A stretch of 64,000 nucleotides of DNA from Devosia salina (GTDB taxonomy: Bacteria > Pseudomonadota > Alphaproteobacteria > Rhizobiales > Devosiaceae): positions 3,711,501-3,775,500 of the forward strand of contig NZ_CP080590.1 of the NCBI RefSeq assembly GCF_019504385.1, given 5' to 3'. The position numbers and the translations under genes are program-made. A model generated the notes under the pieces. That model made no database searches. It had not been told where the DNA came from and saw nothing but the letters and a program-made list of their open reading frames with translations. Within the stretch, counting starts at the first letter, position 1. Each line of letters opens with the position of its first letter. Of the stretch, positions 32,783-40,977 are shown piece by piece.

Positions 32783-35176
32783 CTAACGCTTGGGCTCCGG
32801 CTCCTCGTCCGGCGCCGAATTGTCCTGTTCCGCCGCTGTCCCAATGTCATCACCATCGCCTTCGGGCAACTGGTTTTCCCCGGACCCGGCATCCGCGTCC
32901 GGCTGAACCTCGTCCGCATCCGCCTTTGGCAGCGCGACGATCTCGTCGATCTCCGCCGGCGCCTCGCCCACCAGCGGGGTCGTCTCGACCGGCTCGAGTT
33001 CCGCAGGCGGCAGGATGATGACGTCTTCGGTTTGCCCGGCGGTCGGTTCGGCGCTCGGCGCCTCATTCGGCAGGGGCGCCTCGATGACGGCAATGCCGGC
33101 TTCGACCTCGGCCTGTGCCGCTTCGTCCGTCTTGTCCGGCGCCTCGCTTTCCGCTTCGCCAGCGTCCTCGGGCGGCGCCTCGTCCGCGCCCGCCGCCACA
33201 GCAACAGGCTCGTCCGTCGATGGCTCTGCGACCGGTGGTGTCTCGGCGTCCTCGGGGGACGCTTCGCTCAGCGCCGCCTCGGTCAGGGCCGCGCCCATCG
33301 CCGCATTGGCGAGGATATTCTCGGCCGTGGGCAGCTTCGGCTCCGCCGGCATCTCGACGCCCGCACCGGCCATGCCGGCATCGCTGCGCAGATAGGCGAG
33401 AATGCCCTTGCCGATTTCCTGCTCGCCGCGGATGATCGTGGTGGCGCCCAGATTGCGCAGGAAGGCTTCTTCCTCCTCCGAATAGGCGCGCGAGATGATG
33501 GCGATGCCCGGATTGAGCTTGCGCCCGCTCTCGCAGACCGATCCCGCTTCGAACCCGTTGGAGATCGCCACCAGCAGTGCCTTGGCCGCGCCCAGATTGG
33601 CCAGCTTGAGCACATCCTCGCTGGCGGCATTGCCGAAGATCACCTCGAAGCCTTCGGCGCGGGCCGCGGCCACGTCGTGGTCGGAATCCTCGATCACCAC
33701 CAGCCCGCCGCCATCGGCCTTGATGCCAGCCGCCACGATCCGCCCCACCTGGCCATAGCCGACCAGCACGGTATGGCCGGTCTGGTGCGAGGGCTCCCCG
33801 GTATCGTCATCGGCGCCCTGCGCCCCACGGTCGATGGCGCCTTCGGATGGCGCATCGGTCGTGGCCGGCCCCTCAGTGCCCGCAGAAGGTTCGATCCGCA
33901 CTTCGCTCGGTGCCGGCGGCTCCTCGCCCTTGCGGCGGGCGACGCGGGCCTCGAGCCGCGGCTTGACCAGGTCGAGCGCGAAGAACACCACCGGGTTGAG
34001 CACGATCGAGATCAGCGCCCCGGCCAGGATAAGGTCCTGTCCCTCGGGCGGCATGATCGAAAGCGCCACGCCCATGCTGGCCAGGATGAAGGAAAATTCG
34101 CCGATCTGCGCCAGCGAGGCCGAAATGGTCAGCGCCGTCGAGACGGGCCGCTTGAACAGCACCACGATCCAGAAGGCGGCCAGCGACTTGCCGATGACAA
34201 TGATGAACACCACCGCCAGCACCAGCAGCGGCTGCGTCACGATGATCGAGGGGTCGAACAGCATGCCCACCGATACGAAGAACAGCACCGCAAAGGCGTC
34301 GCGCAGCGGCAGGGTTTCCTGCGCGGCGCGATGGGAAAGCTCGCTTTCGGAAAGGATCATGCCGGCAAAGAAGGCGCCCAGCGCCAGCGACACGCCGAAC
34401 AGCACCGACGAGCCCAGCGCCACCCCAAGCGCGATGGCCAGCACCGCCAGCCGGAACAATTCGCGGCTGCCCGTATGGGCGGTGGCATGCAGCGCCCAGG
34501 GAATGACGCGCCGCCCCACCACCAGCATGAAGCCGACAAAGGCGGCCACCTTGAGCACCGTCAGCCCCAATATGCCCCACAGGCCCACATCGATGCCGAG
34601 GAGCCGGGTCACGAAGGACACGAAGGGGTCGTGCACGCCCTCCACCGAGCCATTGAGGCTGGCAATGGCCGGCACCAGCACCAGCGCCAGCACCATGGCC
34701 AGGTCTTCCACGATCAGCCAGCCCACCGCGATGCGCCCGCGCTCGCTTTCGAGCAGCCGCCGGTCCTGCAATGCCTTGAGCAGCACCACGGTGGAGGCCA
34801 CCGACAGCGCCAGCCCGAACAGGATGGATCCGAACAGGTCCCAGCCCAGGAGGAGGCCCAGCCCCATGCCGAGCAGGGTCGCAAACCCGATCTGCACGAT
34901 GGCGCCGGGAATGGCCAGCGCCCGGACGCTCATCAGGTCCTTCAATGAAAAATGCAGGCCCACGCCGAACATCAGGAGGATGACGCCCAGTTCGGCCAGC
35001 TCCGCCCCCAGTTCGAGATCGGCGACAAAGCCCGGCGAATAGGGACCAACGAGCACGCCGGCAAACAGATACCCCACCAGCGGCGGCATCCGGAACCGGT
35101 TGGCGACCATGCCGAAAATATAGGCCAGCACCAGACCCGCGACGATCGTTGTGATCAGGGGGGTGTCATGGTGCAT
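32783..35176 (-). CDS. CPA2-family cation/proton antiporter with TrkA-N domain and long acidic tail
   Basis: 797 residues. About 12 membrane helices span residues 8-390 (MPPLVGYLFAGVLVGPYSPG; LSVASTVVLLKALQDR; LAQIGEFSFILASMGVAL). A TrkA-N nucleotide-binding domain follows near 460-575 (TVLVGYGQVGRIVAAGI). This is the KefB/KefC/YbaL architecture for K+ or Na+ efflux in exchange for protons. The last 190 or so residues are a low-complexity Ala/Glu/Pro/Asp tail not found in KefB, possibly an extended cytoplasmic region. No KefF/KefG partner flanks it; an Rrf2 regulator lies directly downstream. Confidence 0.9.
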   Translation of the reverse strand: MHHDTPLITTIVAGLVLAYIFGMVANRFRMPPLVGYLFAGVLVGPYSPGFVADLELGAELAELGVILLMFGVGLHFSLKDLMSVRALAIPGAIVQIGFATLLGMGLGLLLGWDLFGSILFGLALSVASTVVLLKALQDRRLLESERGRIAVGWLIVEDLAMVLALVLVPAIASLNGSVEGVHDPFVSFVTRLLGIDVGLWGILGLTVLKVAAFVGFMLVVGRRVIPWALHATAHTGSRELFRLAVLAIALGVALGSSVLFGVSLALGAFFAGMILSESELSHRAAQETLPLRDAFAVLFFVSVGMLFDPSIIVTQPLLVLAVVFIIVIGKSLAAFWIVVLFKRPVSTALTISASLAQIGEFSFILASMGVALSIMPPEGQDLILAGALISIVLNPVVFFALDLVKPRLEARVARRKGEEPPAPSEVRIEPSAGTEGPATTDAPSEGAIDRGAQGADDDTGEPSHQTGHTVLVGYGQVGRIVAAGIKADGGGLVVIEDSDHDVAAARAEGFEVIFGNAASEDVLKLANLGAAKALLVAISNGFEAGSVCESGRKLNPGIAIISRAYSEEEEAFLRNLGATTIIRGEQEIGKGILAYLRSDAGMAGAGVEMPAEPKLPTAENILANAAMGAALTEAALSEASPEDAETPPVAEPSTDEPVAVAAGADEAPPEDAGEAESEAPDKTDEAAQAEVEAGIAVIEAPLPNEAPSAEPTAGQTEDVIILPPAELEPVETTPLVGEAPAEIDEIVALPKADADEVQPDADAGSGENQLPEGDGDDIGTAAEQDNSAPDEEPEPKR

Positions 35177-35340
35177 CGGCGCCTCCGGCGGTCTTGGCTA
35201 TGTCGATTGAAACAATGGGGTATTTTTCCCCGGCAGCGCAAGCCTTCCCTGCCCATGACATATCAGCCATTCGGACCGGTCGCGCGCCAAGCTCTATAGA
35301 TCAGGTCAAGTATGTTGGAACTTTGACCCGTGCCTCCGGC

Positions 35341-35400
35341 AGAAACGCTCCGGTGGAGCGTTTCTAGGGTCAAAGGCCACGAGACCTATGGTCGAGTGGC
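35341..35400 (+). repeat. Two-hairpin intergenic repeat, copy 4
   Basis: Hairpin 1 AGAAACGCTCC-GGT-GGAGCGTTTCT has an 11-bp perfect stem. Hairpin 2 is GGCCACGAGACCTATGGTCG then AGTGGC; GCCAC/GTGGC and ACC/GGT replace the bases of other copies on both sides. Confidence 0.88.
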
Positions 35401-35438
35401 GGGGACTCCGCCACAGGCAAAATCGAAATAGGACTCCG

Positions 35439-35497
35439 CCATTCGAGCATAGCTCTCATGGCCTTCGGGGTTTGAATGGCTCCACTGGAGCCATTCA
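35439..35497 (-). repeat. Two-hairpin intergenic repeat, copy 5
   Basis: On the minus strand: hairpin 1 TGAATGGCTCC-AGT-GGAGCCATTCA (35473-35497, 11 bp perfect), hairpin 2 GGCCATGAGAGCTATGCTCG then AATGGC. Confidence 0.88.
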
Positions 35498-35517
35498 TCC
35501 GCTGCGCGGACTGCCCC

Positions 35518-36609
35518 TCAGCTCACAATGGTGATCTTCTCCGCCGCCCGCGTGATCCCGGTGTAGAGCCAGCGCGCCCGTTCCTCGCGGAACACGAAGC
35601 TCTCGTCGAACAGATACACATTGTCCCACTGGCTGCCCTGCGCCTTGTGGACGGTGAGGCAATAGCCGAAGGTGAACTCGTCGAACTGCCGCCGCTCCGG
35701 CCAGCTCATCGCGTCCTCCTCGCCCGCAAAGAACGCCTTGTGGGTCAAAACCCGGGCCTCGCCCTTGCCCTCGTCATCGGCCAAAAGCAGGCTCCATTTG
35801 CCGTTCGAGCGCCGCGTGGCGTCGGTGACGATCCAGATCTGCCCATTGAGCAGGCGTTTGCGCGGGTTATTGCGCAGGCACACCATGCGGTCGCCCACCA
35901 CCGGCTCATGAAAGGGCAGGCCCTTCAATTCCCGCAGGCGGTCATTATAGGTCAGCCGCGTCTTGTTGCGCCCCACCAGCACCTGGTCGGCCTCCAGCAC
36001 CGCGTCGCGATCCACCTGGTCGCGCCCCACCACCACGCTCTCGCCATAGCGGCCATGCTCGAGAAAGCCGCCCTCGCGCACCGCCATGGAGAGCTGGATG
36101 ATCGGATTGTCCGCCGCCTGGCGATGAATTTCGGTCAGCATGATGTCGGGCTCTTTATTGATGAAGAACCCCGCGCCCTGCACCGGCGGCAATTGGAACG
36201 GATCGCCCAGCACCAGCACCTTGACCCCAAAGCTCAGCAGATCCGCGCCCAATTGCTCATCGACCATCGACACCTCGTCGATGACGATGAGATCAGCGTC
36301 AGCCGCCGGGCTTTCCGGGTCGAGCACGAAGCGCGGCTCGCCCTCCTTCTCGCTCACCAGCGTATAGATGAGGCTATGGATGGTCTGGGCGCCCTTGCAG
36401 CCGCGCTTGCGCATCACCATCGCCGCCTTGCCGGTAAAGGCTGCATATTTCACGCTGCGCACATCCTGCGCCAGATGCACCGCCAGCGTCGACTTGCCGG
36501 TTCCGGCCCAGCCGAACAGGCGGAATACCTGCGGGCCTTGTCTGTCCTTGAGCCATTGCGAGACCGCCACCAGCGCGGCGTCCTGCTGGCCCGACCAGAC
36601 CGGCGCCAT
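35518..36609 (-). CDS. RecD-like superfamily 1 DNA helicase/ATPase
   Basis: 363 residues. Motif I GWAGTGKST (33-41), motif II LIVIDEVSMVDEQ, motif III VLGDPFQLPPV and the C-terminal motifs VHKAQGSQWDNVYLFDE and WLYTGITRAAEKI define an SF1B 5'-3' helicase core like RecD2 or Dda, without the N-terminal extension of RecD2. A repair or replication-fork role is likely. Its ATG overlaps the stop of the FAH-family gene by one base (TGATG), so the two are translated from one message although functionally unrelated. Confidence 0.88.
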   Translation of the reverse strand: MAPVWSGQQDAALVAVSQWLKDRQGPQVFRLFGWAGTGKSTLAVHLAQDVRSVKYAAFTGKAAMVMRKRGCKGAQTIHSLIYTLVSEKEGEPRFVLDPESPAADADLIVIDEVSMVDEQLGADLLSFGVKVLVLGDPFQLPPVQGAGFFINKEPDIMLTEIHRQAADNPIIQLSMAVREGGFLEHGRYGESVVVGRDQVDRDAVLEADQVLVGRNKTRLTYNDRLRELKGLPFHEPVVGDRMVCLRNNPRKRLLNGQIWIVTDATRRSNGKWSLLLADDEGKGEARVLTHKAFFAGEEDAMSWPERRQFDEFTFGYCLTVHKAQGSQWDNVYLFDESFVFREERARWLYTGITRAAEKITIVS

Positions 36610-37292
36610 CAGGCGATAACCGTCGAAACAGTGCCCACGCCCTCTATACTGCCCTCCAGCACGTCGCGCCGCCGCACCGCGCTGACCCCGGCCGGCGTGC
36701 CGGTCATGATCAGGTCACCGGCCCTGAGCGTCACCAGCCGGCTGAGGAAGGCCACGGTCTCGGGCACGCTCCAGATCTGCTCGCCAAGGTCGCCCCGCTG
36801 CCGCACCGCGCCATTGACCGAAAGGCTGATCGCGCCGCGGGCTGGATGGCCGATGACGCTGGCCGGGGCGATGACGCCGATCGGCGCCGACTGGTCGAAC
36901 CCCTTGGCCATGGTCCAGGGCCGTCCCGCCTTTTTGGCCTGGGCCTGCAGGTCGCGCCGCGTCATGTCCAGTCCGGCGGCATAGCCGAATACATGCTCGA
37001 GCGCCGCATGCTCGCCAATGGCCGCGCCATCCTTGCCAATGGCCACCACCAGCTCGATTTCGTGCTGCAAATCCTTGGTCTGCGGCGGATAGGCGATGGG
37101 CGCCCCATCGATCACCACGGCATCAGCGGGCTTGTCGAAAAAGAATGGCGGCTCGCGGCTGTCATGGCCCATCTCCCGGGCGTGCTCGGCATAATTGCGC
37201 CCCACGCAATAGATGCGCCGCACCGGAAAGAACCCGCCCCCCTGCACCGGAACGCGCACCGGCTGTGGCGCCGGAAACACCAGGTCAGCCAC
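36609..37292 (-). CDS. Fumarylacetoacetate hydrolase-family protein
   Basis: 227 residues from the GTG at 37292, chosen because AGGAG lies at the proper distance; an ATG six codons earlier lacks one. FAH fold motifs: IYCVGRNYAEHAREMG, FFFDKPADAVV, the metal-binding QHEIELVVAIG, and GDLIMTGTPAGV. Such enzymes hydrolyse or decarboxylate acylpyruvates or oxaloacetate with Mg2+. Closest in layout to fumarylpyruvate hydrolase/acylpyruvase types; the substrate is open. It overlaps the stop of the aldo/keto reductase gene by 8 bases, making a three-gene operon with the helicase. Confidence 0.88.
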   Translation of the reverse strand: MADLVFPAPQPVRVPVQGGGFFPVRRIYCVGRNYAEHAREMGHDSREPPFFFDKPADAVVIDGAPIAYPPQTKDLQHEIELVVAIGKDGAAIGEHAALEHVFGYAAGLDMTRRDLQAQAKKAGRPWTMAKGFDQSAPIGVIAPASVIGHPARGAISLSVNGAVRQRGDLGEQIWSVPETVAFLSRLVTLRAGDLIMTGTPAGVSAVRRRDVLEGSIEGVGTVSTVIA

Positions 37293-38346
37293 GCTTGAAC
37301 TCCTCGGCATAGGGCGCGATCAGGTCGAGATCGACCGGGCCCAGCCGGTCCTGCGCCGTAAAGGACTGGTGCCAATAGGGGTAAAGCAGCGGCGGCCGGC
37401 TCACCGCGTCGAGCCGCGCCCGCTCCTCGGCGCTGAGCTTGAAATCGGCCGCCGCGATATTGTCGGCAAACTGCTTTTCATTGCGCCCGCCGATGATCAC
37501 CGAGGTCACGCCCGGCCGGCCAAGCAGCCAGCTCAGCGCCACCTGCGCGCCCGATACGCCCCGCGCTTCGGCGATGGCGACGATGACGTCGATAGTGTCG
37601 TAAAGCTTGTCCCAATCATAGACCGGCGGCTCGCGGAACCCGCCCACATGCCGCCCGCTCTCGGGCTGGCTGTCGCGGCGATACTTGCCCGACAGCAGGC
37701 CCCCGGCCAGCGGCGACCAGATCAGCATGCCCAGCCCCTGGTCCTGCGAAATCGGCACCAGCTCATATTCGGCGTCGCGGCTATGCAGCGAATAATGGAT
37801 CTGCTGGGAGATGAAGCGGGCATTGTGCCGCTGGTCGGCAGAGGCCTGCGCCTTCATGATGTGCCAGCCCGAATAGTTCGAGCAGCCGATATAGCGCACA
37901 TGCCCATGCCGCACGAGCGTATCGAGCGCCTCCATCGTCTCCTCGATGGGCGTCCTCCCGTCCCATTCATGCACCTGGTAGAGGTCGATCACATCGGTCT
38001 TGAGGCGGCGAAGACTCGCCTTGCACTGTTCCATGATGTGGTGGCGGGAAAGCCCGGCCTCATTGGGCCCCTCGCCCATCCGGAACCGCACCTTGGTGGC
38101 CACCAGCGCCTTCTGTCGGCGGCCATTCTCGGCCAGGATATCGCCCAGTATCTCCTCGGACACACCGGCATTATAGACATTGGCGGTGTCATAGAGATTG
38201 ATCCCGGCATCAAGGCACATGTCCACCTGCCGCGCCGCGTCGGCCGGGCTGGTATTGCCGATCTTTTCAGATCCGCCAAAGGTCATGGTCCCCATGGTCA
38301 GCACCGAGACTTTCAGCCCCGAACGCCCCAGATAGCGATACTCCAT
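37285..38346 (-). CDS. Aldo/keto reductase
   Basis: 353 residues, (beta/alpha)8 barrel with the full catalytic tetrad: Asp53 and Tyr58 (LYDTANVYNAG), Lys85 (LVATKVRF) and His126 (LYQVHEWDG). The C-terminal NADPH-binding stretch VTSVIIGGRNEKQFADN is present. It resembles the general-stress/YajO-like subgroup acting on varied carbonyls. First gene of an operon with the FAH enzyme and helicase. The physiological substrate is unknown. Confidence 0.92.
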   Translation of the reverse strand: MEYRYLGRSGLKVSVLTMGTMTFGGSEKIGNTSPADAARQVDMCLDAGINLYDTANVYNAGVSEEILGDILAENGRRQKALVATKVRFRMGEGPNEAGLSRHHIMEQCKASLRRLKTDVIDLYQVHEWDGRTPIEETMEALDTLVRHGHVRYIGCSNYSGWHIMKAQASADQRHNARFISQQIHYSLHSRDAEYELVPISQDQGLGMLIWSPLAGGLLSGKYRRDSQPESGRHVGGFREPPVYDWDKLYDTIDVIVAIAEARGVSGAQVALSWLLGRPGVTSVIIGGRNEKQFADNIAAADFKLSAEERARLDAVSRPPLLYPYWHQSFTAQDRLGPVDLDLIAPYAEEFKRG

Positions 38347-38567
38347 GAGATTCCTCCTTTGTTCCGGTAGCTAGGACTAAAGGGGGCGGGGATTGGGGTC
38401 AATTGGGCTGATATGAAACTGCCACCCGCCGCAATGTTGATTGCTCTCATATGTCAGACTTAGCGAGCACGAGCCGAAACCCATTCCGAGCGGACCACTT
38501 TCCATTCTAGGGGAGGTAGCGCAGCCTTGCCGCAGGGGCCGGCGATGTTCGTCCATTCACTCGTCCG

Positions 38568-39110
38568 TCACACGCCGCTAGCAACAACCGGAAATCCAGC
38601 AACAAATGGTGGCAGACCGTTGGGGCAGGATCGAATGAGAAACGCAAGATTTTCGGCTACCTTTTGGTTGCTACTGTTGTCGCCATACCAACGACGCGCG
38701 CCCTCGATCATCGCATTGCTCATCATAACCAGGTCAAACATCGCGGCACTCTTGTCAGCGACAGCAATGGAGAATCCGTGGGTTGAGCCTCGGGATTCCG
38801 GGGTAGTGAAGATCACGTGTGTGCCGCCAAAATACGGGTGAGCACGCAAATCTGCACGATGGACCAACCCGCCCCTAAGTTGGTAGCAGCTGATGCCATC
38901 AAGTCCCAACTCCTCTGGCCTCGTGTAAGAGTCGACAAATTCAACGTACTGCTTTTGCTTGACGAACTGAGATTTGTCTAGAGTGAGCCCCGCGCATATT
39001 TCCGGCAAGGTTAAAGTTACTAGCAGTGCAGGGTAATACAATTTTGCATTGATGGCTTGACGAATATCAAACGTAATTACCTCCAATTGGAGGGGAAGCG
39101 GCGTCAACAT
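38568..39110 (-). CDS. Hypothetical protein, A/T-richer island
   Basis: 180 residues, soluble, no signal peptide. I do not recognise the family. Visible features: ITFDIRQAINAKLYYPALL near the start and a GGTHVIFTTPESRG segment in the middle. Codon choice is clearly less G/C-rich than in all neighbours, and the flanking 38347-38567 and 39111-39349 are also A/T-richer. This suggests a small horizontally acquired insert between the aldo/keto reductase and EamA genes. The start has no clear Shine-Dalgarno. Confidence 0.6.
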   Translation of the reverse strand: MLTPLPLQLEVITFDIRQAINAKLYYPALLVTLTLPEICAGLTLDKSQFVKQKQYVEFVDSYTRPEELGLDGISCYQLRGGLVHRADLRAHPYFGGTHVIFTTPESRGSTHGFSIAVADKSAAMFDLVMMSNAMIEGARRWYGDNSSNQKVAENLAFLIRSCPNGLPPFVAGFPVVASGV

Positions 39111-39349
39111 AGACGTTCACCCCACCTGCTGCGAGTATGGCGACCACTTCCAAGAAATCGGCAACGGCGCATTGGGTCCATCCTAGTAGAAGAGGCAAGC
39201 AGCACCTTTATCATGGCAGATACTGGATCGAAAACTAGATCGACCACCTCTTTCAAGAACATTGGCACGCATATAGATTGCGGTGAAGTGGGGTAGGCCG
39301 CGCAAGAAAGCCTGTTACAGCCGCCAAAATCGTCCAGAAAGCCCATCCC

Positions 39350-40225
39350 GTGCGCTCCAGCACCCTCCTTCTCCCCGTCCTGCTCGTCACCCTCGGCATG
39401 GTCTTCACCCAGACCGGGGCGAGCTTTGCCAAGATGCTGTTTCCCCTGGTCGGCGCCGGCGGGGCCACGGCCCTGCGGCTGACCCTGGCGGCGTTGGTGC
39501 TGATCGCCGTCTTCCGCCCCTGGCGCCATCGCCTCGGCCCGGCACAATGGCGCGCCGTGCTGCTCTATGGCGGCGCCATGGGGGCGATGAACCTCTTTTT
39601 CTATGCCGCGCTCGAACACATTCCGCTCGGCATCGCCGTGGCGCTCGAATTCACCGGCCCGCTTGCCGTGGCCCTGTTCGGGGCGCGCAAGCCGCTGGAT
39701 TTCTTCTGGATCGTGCTCGCCGTTTCCGGTTTCGCCCTGCTGCTGCCCTGGGCGCAGACCAGCGGCGACATCTCCCCGCTGGGGATCGCGCTGGCGCTCT
39801 GCGCCGGGGCCTGCTGGGCCGGCTATATCGTCTTCGGCCAGCGCGCCGGGACCGGCGGCGGCCCCCATATCGCCGCGCTGGGCGTCGGAACGGCGGCCAT
39901 CATCGCCCTGCCCTTCGGCCTTGCCACGGCGGGCGCGAGCCTGTTCGACCCGGCCTTGCTGCCCCTCGGCCTCGCCGTCGCACTCTGTTCCAGCGCCATC
40001 CCCTATGCACTCGACATGGTCGCCCTGCCCCATATCCCGGCCCGTCTCTTCGGCATCCTGATGAGCGGGCAACCCGCGCTGGCCGCGCTGTCTGGCCTCG
40101 TCATATTGGGCGAAGTGCTGACCGCCGGGCAGGTTGTCGGCATGGCCGCCATCATCGCCGCCTCGATCGGCGCCACCCTCACCATTGCCCGCCGCGTGCC
40201 GCCGCCGGAGGTCTTGGAATCCTGA
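39350..40225 (+). CDS. EamA/RhtA-type drug/metabolite exporter
   Basis: 291 residues with ten membrane helices in two EamA repeats (LRLTLAALVLIAVFRPWRHR; ALEFTGPLAVALFG; PIPARLF-type segment PHIPARLFGILMSGQPALAA). The closest known group is RhtA, exporter of threonine and homoserine. GTG start with a weak AGAAAG upstream. Monocistronic or with the YciI gene 47 bases downstream. The substrate is inferred only at family level. Confidence 0.87.
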   Translation: MRSSTLLLPVLLVTLGMVFTQTGASFAKMLFPLVGAGGATALRLTLAALVLIAVFRPWRHRLGPAQWRAVLLYGGAMGAMNLFFYAALEHIPLGIAVALEFTGPLAVALFGARKPLDFFWIVLAVSGFALLLPWAQTSGDISPLGIALALCAGACWAGYIVFGQRAGTGGGPHIAALGVGTAAIIALPFGLATAGASLFDPALLPLGLAVALCSSAIPYALDMVALPHIPARLFGILMSGQPALAALSGLVILGEVLTAGQVVGMAAIIAASIGATLTIARRVPPPEVLES

Positions 40226-40272
40226 CCTGACAGGAGCATAGTCCCTGCCGCTGCCAGCAAGAGGTCGGAAAA

Positions 40273-40671
40273 ATGCTCTATGCCATCCTGTGCTACAACG
40301 AGGAAAACGCCGTCGCATCCTGGACCCAGGAAGAGGACGATGCCTGCATGGCGCGGCTGATGCATGTGCAGTCGGGCATGGCCGGTCGCGGCAAGCTGGG
40401 CCCGGTGGTGCGCCTCTGGAACACCGATGAGGCCAAGACGCTGCGGAAAACCAATGGCGCGCCGGTTGTCTTCGACGGCCCCTTTGCCGAAACCAAGGAA
40501 CAGTTTCTGGGCTTCTACGTCGCCGACTGCGCCGACATGGACGAGGCCCTCGCCTTCGCCAGGGATCTGGCGGAAGCCAATCCCGGCCTCGGCTGCTACG
40601 AAATCCGCCCCCTGCGCTTTTTCGGCGACAACAAGCTGGCCGGCGCGCCCCAGATCATGGCGGCCGAGTAG
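40273..40671 (+). CDS. YciI family (DGPF domain) protein
   Basis: 132 residues with the YCII-related core: MLYAILCYNEENAVASWT, then VVFDGPFAETKEQFLGFYV and the closing YEIRPLRFF. The DGPF motif gives the family its name. Proteins of this type are small cytoplasmic dimers with a ferredoxin-like fold, sometimes fused to extracytoplasmic-function sigma factors. The function is unknown; no sigma factor lies beside it. Confidence 0.9.
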   Translation: MLYAILCYNEENAVASWTQEEDDACMARLMHVQSGMAGRGKLGPVVRLWNTDEAKTLRKTNGAPVVFDGPFAETKEQFLGFYVADCADMDEALAFARDLAEANPGLGCYEIRPLRFFGDNKLAGAPQIMAAE

Positions 40672-40741
40672 GCCTTTCCGGAAACGAGCGTCATGTTCAT
40701 CGTCTCCCTCCCCATAGTGGGCTTCGCAGCGGCCCGAAGGG

Positions 40742-40801
40742 CATATCGCTCCGGTGGAGCGATATGAGCGGAGAAGGCCAGGAGAGCTATGCTCGACTGG
40801 C
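40742..40801 (+). repeat. Two-hairpin intergenic repeat, copy 6
   Basis: Hairpin 1 CATATCGCTCC-GGT-GGAGCGATATG (11 bp perfect, 40742-40766); hairpin 2 GGCCAGGAGAGCTATGCTCG then ACTGGC (40776-40801). Confidence 0.9.
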
Positions 40802-40898
40802 AGGGGCCGGCGCTGCCGCCGGTGTTCATCGCCTCCCTCCTCCCCTTGTGGGAGAAGGTGCCCGAAGGGCGGATGAGGGGTTCGAACTGGCCGTAGGC

Positions 40899-40958
40899 AA
40901 ATTCGCGCCAATGGAGCGAATTTAGGTGAGAAGGCCAGGAGAGCTATACTCGACTGGC
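40899..40958 (+). repeat. Two-hairpin intergenic repeat, copy 7
   Basis: Hairpin 1 AAATTCGCGCC-AAT-GGAGCGAATTT has one mismatch; hairpin 2 GGCCAGGAGAGCTATACTCG then ACTGGC. Direct orientation with copy 6, 157 bases apart. Confidence 0.88.
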
Positions 40959-40977
40959 AGGGGCATCGCTCGGCCCC

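Larger units (their letters stand above)
35177..35517. other. Intergenic region with two facing repeats, 341 bp
   Basis: It holds the antiporter promoter region and two copies of the two-hairpin repeat facing each other at 35341 and 35439. No gene found. Confidence 0.7.
40672..40977. other. Intergenic repeat cluster, 306 bp
   Basis: Between the convergent YciI and panC genes lie two tandem copies of the two-hairpin repeat (40742, 40899) with a CTCCC-CTTGT-GGGAG hairpin between them. No gene. Confidence 0.7.

Noticed and set aside
32663..34948. Long plus-strand frame opposite the antiporter
   Set aside because: His/Gln/Arg-rich antisense shadow; the minus-strand frame has clear membrane helices and TrkA-N.
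39104..40318. Long minus-strand frame opposite the EamA gene
   Set aside because: Low-complexity Gly/Asp/Gln-rich translation, while the plus strand encodes ten membrane helices of a known family.
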